Positions 22,248-25,347 of a DNA stretch of 25,347 nt are shown in pieces. The translations under genes were made by a program, and so were the position numbers. The stretch covers positions 122,261 through 147,607 of the forward strand of contig DHJC01000081.1 of the NCBI GenBank assembly GCA_002404155.1, in the 5' to 3' direction. Each line of letters begins with the position of its first letter. Within the stretch, counting starts at the first letter, position 1. Under the pieces are notes generated by a model. It was not told the origin of the DNA, did not search any database, and saw only the letters and a list, made by a program, of their open reading frames with translations. The stretch is from Chloroflexi bacterium UBA4730. Lineage in GTDB: Bacteria > Chloroflexota > Limnocylindria > P2-11E.

Positions 22248-22667
22248 CTAGCCCAGCCCGGTCAGACCGACCTTCGGCGCGCGCGTCAGGTCGTAGCTCT
22301 TCATTCCTTCAGGTCCGAGTCGAAGCAGCTCGTCGCGCGCCCAGCTCGCGTCGCGGATGAGCCCGGCCACATCGACACCCTGGCACGACGGTGCGAACGG
22401 CCGCAGGCGGTCGATGCCCTCGTCGAGCAGCACGCTTGCGCCGTGATGGTTTCCGTTGCGCCAGTGATGGAAGCCGACGCCGATCTGCAGGATGCCGTGG
22501 TAGAGACCGCGGATCGGCGCGCGGGTCTGGCGCCACAGGGTCTCGAGGGTCTCGTGCTGCTCGAAGAATTCGCCGGCGTTGAATTGTTCGATCCCCTGCC
22601 TCAGCGCTTCGGGCGCCGGATTGGCGCAGCGCGCGCGGGGATCCTCGTCGAGCGCGCCCCCGGGCAC
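22248..22667 (-). CDS. DUF309-family protein
   Basis: The core is unmistakable DUF309: QFNAGEFFEQHETLETLWRQ, then GLYHGILQIGVGFHHWRNGN and HHGASVLLDEGIDRLRPFAP. The family is a small all-helical fold with conserved His/Glu residues that look metal-binding; its biochemical role is unknown. The start is uncertain. GTG 22667 gives 139 aa beginning MPGGALDEDPRARC. The frame is open up to 22781, but that part overlaps the upstream gene and has poor composition. The upstream gene stops at 22702, so the two are probably co-transcribed. The right-hand inverted repeat of the IS remnant begins 5 nt past the stop. Confidence 0.82.
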   Translation of the reverse strand: MPGGALDEDPRARCANPAPEALRQGIEQFNAGEFFEQHETLETLWRQTRAPIRGLYHGILQIGVGFHHWRNGNHHGASVLLDEGIDRLRPFAPSCQGVDVAGLIRDASWARDELLRLGPEGMKSYDLTRAPKVGLTGLG

Positions 22668-22701
22668 GCGCTTGGCCGGACGGGCCGCCTTGCGGTCGCG
22701 G

Positions 22702-23070
22702 CTAGTGGGCTCGGACGGGTTCGGCGTCGAGCACCTTCCGGAAGCGGAGCTCGTCGATGATGAATTCGCGCACGCCTTCATTCTTGAAGCCGTCGGCGAC
22801 GTGGTCGAGCTCGTCGGCGTAGCTCACCTTGATGCCCTCGCGGATGTCGTGGCCCGCCGCGAGGAACCCTTTGGGCAGCGCATAGATGCGGGTGTATTGG
22901 AAGTGCCAGTTCGGACCGGTCTGGCCGAGGAGCGTGCCGTTGAGGCGGATGAGGTGCGGCTCTTCGCTCACGATCCGCGCGTGCTTGGCGATCTCGCGCT
23001 TCGCCTGTGCGCGCTCTTCATCGGTCGTGTCCGCGGGCAACGGGAATTCGGCGATGTCCTGTTCGCTCAT
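22702..23070 (-). CDS. Conserved-looking hypothetical protein
   Basis: The 122-aa ORF begins MSEQDIAEFPLPADTTDEER. It has a helical charged N-terminus, then LIRLNGTLLGQTGPNWHFQY and TRIYALPKGFLAAGHDIREG, which look like a small beta-rich ligand- or protein-binding domain. The C-terminal part is KNEGVREFIIDELRFRKVLD. There is no signal or TM helix. I do not recognise a family. A TACCAT box ends 11 nt before the ATG, and there is no ribosome-binding site, so the transcript should have little or no leader. It is divergent from the ferredoxin gene across 84 bp. Confidence 0.72.
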   Translation of the reverse strand: MSEQDIAEFPLPADTTDEERAQAKREIAKHARIVSEEPHLIRLNGTLLGQTGPNWHFQYTRIYALPKGFLAAGHDIREGIKVSYADELDHVADGFKNEGVREFIIDELRFRKVLDAEPVRAH

Positions 23071-23081
23071 GGGCGGTGGTG

Positions 23082-23091
23082 ATGGTAGCCT
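23082..23091. promoter_or_regulatory. Overlapping divergent -10 boxes (hypothetical gene / ferredoxin)
   Basis: Minus TACCAT at 23087-23082 and plus TAGCCT at 23086-23091 share the central TA. The plus box would give a leader of about 55 nt for the ferredoxin, with its GGAGGAG near the start codon. Confidence 0.35.
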
Positions 23092-23154
23092 TTCGCTCGG
23101 CGGAGGGACCGCGCAAGTGGGCTCCGGGATCTTTCATCGGAGGAGCTGCGAGCG

Positions 23155-23397
23155 ATGGCCTATGTGATCACCGAGCCCTGTATCAACGTGAAGGACGCGA
23201 GCTGCGTTGACGTCTGCCCCGTGGACTGTATTTATACAACTGACGCCGACAACATGTACTTCATCCATCCCGACGAGTGCATCGACTGCGGTGCCTGCGA
23301 GTCGGTGTGCCCGGTGAGCGCGATCTTCCCTGAGGACGCGGTGCCGGACAAATGGAAGAACTACATCGAGATCAACAAGGTCTACTTCAACAAGTAG
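23155..23397 (+). CDS. 7Fe-type (3Fe-4S plus 4Fe-4S) ferredoxin
   Basis: The 80-aa product has two cluster motifs. The first is Cys9-x7-Cys17-x3-Cys21-Pro-x2-Cys25, where the usual second cysteine of CxxC is missing (CINVKDASC); this is the pattern of a 3Fe-4S site. The second, Cys42-x2-Cys45-x2-Cys48-x3-Cys52-Pro, is a normal 4Fe-4S motif. The sequence YVITEPCINVKD and PDECIDCGACESVCPV match FdxA-type ferredoxins of Actinobacteria and relatives. The protein is a small soluble electron carrier; its partners are not shown. ATG 23155 is preceded by a strong GGAGGAG. The C-terminus (YIEINKVYFNK) overlaps the end of the convergent endonuclease remnant by 11 nt. Confidence 0.94.
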   Translation: MAYVITEPCINVKDASCVDVCPVDCIYTTDADNMYFIHPDECIDCGACESVCPVSAIFPEDAVPDKWKNYIEINKVYFNK

Positions 23398-24267
23398 CGC
23401 GCGCCACCCGCCTAGTACGAGTTTGCTCACGCGTGCACACCAGACATTGCTTGTTGTCGCGTCGCTGGATCCCCACGCCACGACGCACGTAGGCCCGCAC
23501 ACGTGCCGACGCGTATTCGTGCCCGTGGATGCAGGGCGTCTTGTGTGAGCCCCACTCTGCGCGACCGCGCGCGAGCTGGCGCTGCGAGTCGATCAGCGCA
23601 AATGCCTGAACTGCCTGCCGCGGCTTGACCGGACCGATCCACCGTTGCAGCAGATGAATAGCGATCCGCGCATCCGTCGCGCGGTACGCACGCCACCGAT
23701 ATACGAGCTGCACCGCACGCTCCTGCTCATATGGTCCGTAGTTCCGGCCTACGCCCACGACCGACAAGAACCGCACTAGCTCCTGGGGCACGCGACACGC
23801 GCCGCCAGACTGGGTCGCGCCGGCCCCGATCACCTTGTAGCCCGCGTGGCTCCGGTGATCCGAGAGCGAGATCGAGCCCTCGGCGTCGAAGAGACCGCCC
23901 GCCCATGACAGGAGAAGGTCGTGGTGCCGCTCCGGTAGCGCAGCGCCGCGCAGCGTGGAAACGAACTGCGCACGCTTTTCGTCGCATAGCCATGGCGAGA
24001 TCAGCAGGGCGACTCGCTCGACGTCCGCTCGGCTCGAGACCTACCAGCAATACGCGTCCTGGAGGCCCGGTTCGCGCTTCGGTCCATGGATCGCGCCGAC
24101 CCCGACGACGGTACGGAATCGCCGAAGGGCGACTGGCACGCGCTCGGCGTCGGACTGGTTGATCCGTGCCTTCGGCTGGCGGGTTCGCCGCCCCTTCTGG
24201 CGTGCAGCGCCGCCCACCCGTCGCCGTCGAAGAACCCTGCCGCCCACGCGAGCTCGTGCTCGTCCAC
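23387..24267 (-). pseudogene. Two-domain LAGLIDADG endonuclease with C-terminal zinc-finger motif, broken
   Basis: From GTG 24267 the frame reads MDEHELAWAAGFFDGDGWAA, the first LAGLIDADG helix. After a shift near 24191-24196 (one base missing) the second frame continues RINQSDAERVPVALRRFRTV and VGVGAIHGPKREPG. An in-frame TAG follows at 24043-24041 and the same frame goes on with VERVALLISPWLCDEKRAQF. LLLSWAGGLFDAEGSISLSD is the second LAGLIDADG helix, and LVRFLSVVGVGRNYGPYEQE follows. The C-terminus has CIHGHEY...QCLVC, a Cys-x2-Gly-His...Cys-x2-Cys motif like that found beside HNH and homing nucleases. The family makes site-specific double-strand cuts. No host intron or intein is visible, so it would be free-standing. 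One frameshift and one stop make it non-functional as read. Confidence 0.8.
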
Positions 24268-24345
24268 CTTTCAGAAGAGAGCACGACACGATGCGTCGCG
24301 ACCAGCGGTCCAAACGGCTACTCAGGCTCGAACGCTGTCCCCGTT

Positions 24346-24364
24346 CGGCTACGACCCGTAGCCG
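24346..24364. terminator. 8-bp hairpin downstream of the DUF2203 gene
   Basis: CGGCTACG (24346-24353), loop ACC, CGTAGCCG (24357-24364), 19 nt beyond the minus-strand stop at 24383. The stem is perfect but no T-run follows on the minus strand. The rest of 24268-24382 holds no gene that I can support. Confidence 0.4.
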
Positions 24365-24382
24365 TTCGACCACCGGCGGTCG

Positions 24383-24703
24383 CTAGTTCTCGACCAACGG
24401 CCGACGGGCCGCGAACCCACCCTCGAGAGTGTGCCACCAGGCGATCCGATCGCCCTCGCCCAGGCGCCAGCAGAGGTAGACCTCTTCCCCACTCCGCTGC
24501 GTCCGGAAATCGATGAGCCCGCTGTCCAGGTCCTTCACTTCGACGCGGAGCTCCGCCAGCTCGCGCAGCAGGGCCTCGATCTCGCTCGCGACCGGCGGGC
24601 TGGGCCGCGCGTCGTACGTCGCCTTGCGCCGCTTCAGATCCTCGAGCAGCGGCCGCACACGCGGCAGCAGCGCCTCGGCCTCGGCGCGGGTGAATTGCGG
24701 CAT
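24383..24703 (-). CDS. DUF2203-family protein
   Basis: The 106-aa product begins MPQFTRAEAEALLPRVRPLL. It has a helical middle and the diagnostic C-terminal block: VEVKDLDSGLIDFRTQRSGE, then EVYLCWRLGEGDRIAWWHTL and GGFAARRPL. DUF2203 is widespread in Chloroflexota, Actinobacteria and Deinococcus; function is unknown. TAGAGT at 24715-24710 (minus) ends 6 nt before the ATG, suggesting a leaderless mRNA. The gene is divergent from the GYD gene across 36 bp. Confidence 0.88.
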   Translation of the reverse strand: MPQFTRAEAEALLPRVRPLLEDLKRRKATYDARPSPPVASEIEALLRELAELRVEVKDLDSGLIDFRTQRSGEEVYLCWRLGEGDRIAWWHTLEGGFAARRPLVEN

Positions 24704-24715
24704 ATCCTCACTCTA
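24703..24715. promoter_or_regulatory. Divergent -10 boxes between DUF2203 and GYD genes
   Basis: Minus TAGAGT at 24715-24710, plus TATCCT at 24703-24708. The plus box overlaps the start codon of the DUF2203 gene by one base. The predicted GYD leader is about 25 nt and carries GGAGG. Confidence 0.35.
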
Positions 24716-24739
24716 CGTCGCAACATTCAGGAGGGACCA

Positions 24740-25042
24740 ATGGCCACATTCGTCCTGCTCACCAAGGTGACCCCCGCCGGCGTGAAGACCCTGCAAGCGA
24801 ACCCGCGCCGCATCAAGGAAGTGAACAAGGAGATCGAAGCCCAAGGTGCGCGTGTCGTCGCCCAGTACGCGACCCTCGGCCGGTACGATTTTGTGAACGT
24901 CGTGGAAGCGAAGGACGCCGACACGATGGCGCGTGTCTCGGTCAGCCTCGGCGCGCGCGGCACGCTCTCCATCGAAACGTTGAGCGCGATCCCGGTCGAG
25001 TCATTCATTCGCGCCATCTCGGCGAAGAAAAGCGCGCGGTAG
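24740..25042 (+). CDS. GYD-domain protein
   Basis: The 100-aa product starts MATFVLLTKVTPAGVKTLQA and has VNKEIEAQGARVVAQYATLG followed by RYDFVNVVEAKD at about 46-57, the Gly-(Arg/Tyr)-Tyr-Asp motif that names the family. It ends with TLSAIPVESFIRAI. GYD proteins have a dimeric ferredoxin-like alpha/beta fold; no biochemical function is settled. ATG 24740 has a strong GGAGG (CAGGAGGGACCA-ATG). The following gene starts 2 nt after the stop and is probably co-transcribed. Confidence 0.9.
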   Translation: MATFVLLTKVTPAGVKTLQANPRRIKEVNKEIEAQGARVVAQYATLGRYDFVNVVEAKDADTMARVSVSLGARGTLSIETLSAIPVESFIRAISAKKSAR

Positions 25043-25044
25043 CC

Positions 25045-25329
25045 GTGCCCTCAGGCCCGCGGATCGCGCCGCCGGCGTATCCCGACATCGTGAGGACGGA
25101 TGAAGACCGTGAGCGCTTCGACCGGCTTTACGACGACCTCGTGCGTGTCCTCGGGCTATCGCCGGCCGAGGCCCTCCTGAACGCGGCGAACCAGTTCGAG
25201 CTCGGCTTCGACGTCAGAGGCCCGTTCGAGAAGCGCAAGCGCCGCAAGAAGGTCACGATGCAGACCGCGCACGATCGCCGCGAGGAGGGCGCGGAGCCGC
25301 TGCCCTTCGATCTCGACCCCCCGGGCTAG
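25045..25329 (+). CDS. 94-aa hypothetical protein
   Basis: GTG 25045 follows the GYD stop by 2 nt. The product begins MPSGPRIAPPAYPDIVRTDE. It has a helical acidic centre (DRERFDRLYDDLVRVLGLSP), a basic patch (FEKRKRRKKVTMQ) and an acidic Pro-rich end (EGAEPLPFDLDPPG). There is no TM helix or known motif. The basic patch could contact nucleic acid, but that is only a guess. Spacing supports a shared operon with the GYD gene. Confidence 0.65.
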   Translation: MPSGPRIAPPAYPDIVRTDEDRERFDRLYDDLVRVLGLSPAEALLNAANQFELGFDVRGPFEKRKRRKKVTMQTAHDRREEGAEPLPFDLDPPG

Positions 25330-25347
25330 CTGTACTGCCCACGGACG

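Noticed and set aside
24268..24382. tRNA-like sequence
   Set aside because: GTTCG-containing segments are present but no cloverleaf can be drawn; only an 8-bp hairpin is supported.

Overview
The window is about 25 kb of GC-rich bacterial chromosome with densely packed, mostly housekeeping genes. Several things fit a Chloroflexota-like or related Terrabacteria lineage: high GC, GTG/TTG starts, an F420-type luciferase-fold oxidoreductase, a fused molybdopterin synthase, DUF2203/DUF309/GYD proteins and many short-leader promoters with TANNNT -10 boxes. This assignment is inference; no rRNA or marker gene fixes the taxon.

Layout. 1-1502 (-): a lipoprotein solute-binding protein of a peptide ABC transporter, cut by the window edge. 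1637-1926 (-): RNase P RNA. 1954-4075 (-): a degenerate APH-fold protein, an RNase HI-family protein, a PLP threonine/serine dehydratase and a CAT-anticodon tRNA. 4237-6120 (+): parA-parB and a one-TM protein. 6158-7717 (-): a 47-aa TM protein and a CNNM/CorC-type transporter. 7751-10250 (+): a MoaD-MoaE fusion, an EVE protein, a membrane protein and an LLM oxidoreductase. 10285-11873 (-): an amidase preceded by a tiny ORF. 11942-15340 (+): a MoxR-like AAA+ ATPase and a large VWA protein. 15337-17103 (-): a frameshifted LysE/RhtB exporter, a membrane protein and a dienelactone hydrolase. 17124-17426 (+): a NifU-like domain that has lost its cysteines.

From 17.4 to 24.3 kb the region looks accessory and decayed. 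C-terminal and N-terminal pieces of an IS110/IS1111-family transposase lie about 3.5 kb apart, in the same orientation. A 14-bp inverted repeat (17428-17441 and 22229-22242) sits at the outer sides of the two pieces. Between them lie two tandem paralogues of unknown function (one with three 63-bp repeats), a small ORF behind a perfect 7-5-7 palindrome, and an Nramp-family transporter with an altered metal-site motif. Further right are a DUF309 protein, an unknown protein, a 7Fe-type ferredoxin, and a broken two-domain LAGLIDADG endonuclease with a C-terminal zinc-finger-like motif. The window ends with a DUF2203 protein, a GYD-domain protein and a small hypothetical protein.

Recurring theme: divergent gene pairs share very short intergenic regions with TANNNT boxes 6-9 nt from the start codon, which predicts leaderless mRNAs. 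At 17110-17116 the two -10 boxes overlap symmetrically. The most promising leads are the split IS with its cargo and possible guide-RNA region, the Cys-less NifU domain, the APH-fold pseudokinase, the fused MoaD-MoaE, the non-canonical Nramp, and the CTG-start or frameshift question at the amidase. Frameshifts cluster between 15.3 and 24.3 kb and partly fall in homopolymers, so sequencing error must be excluded before calling decay.
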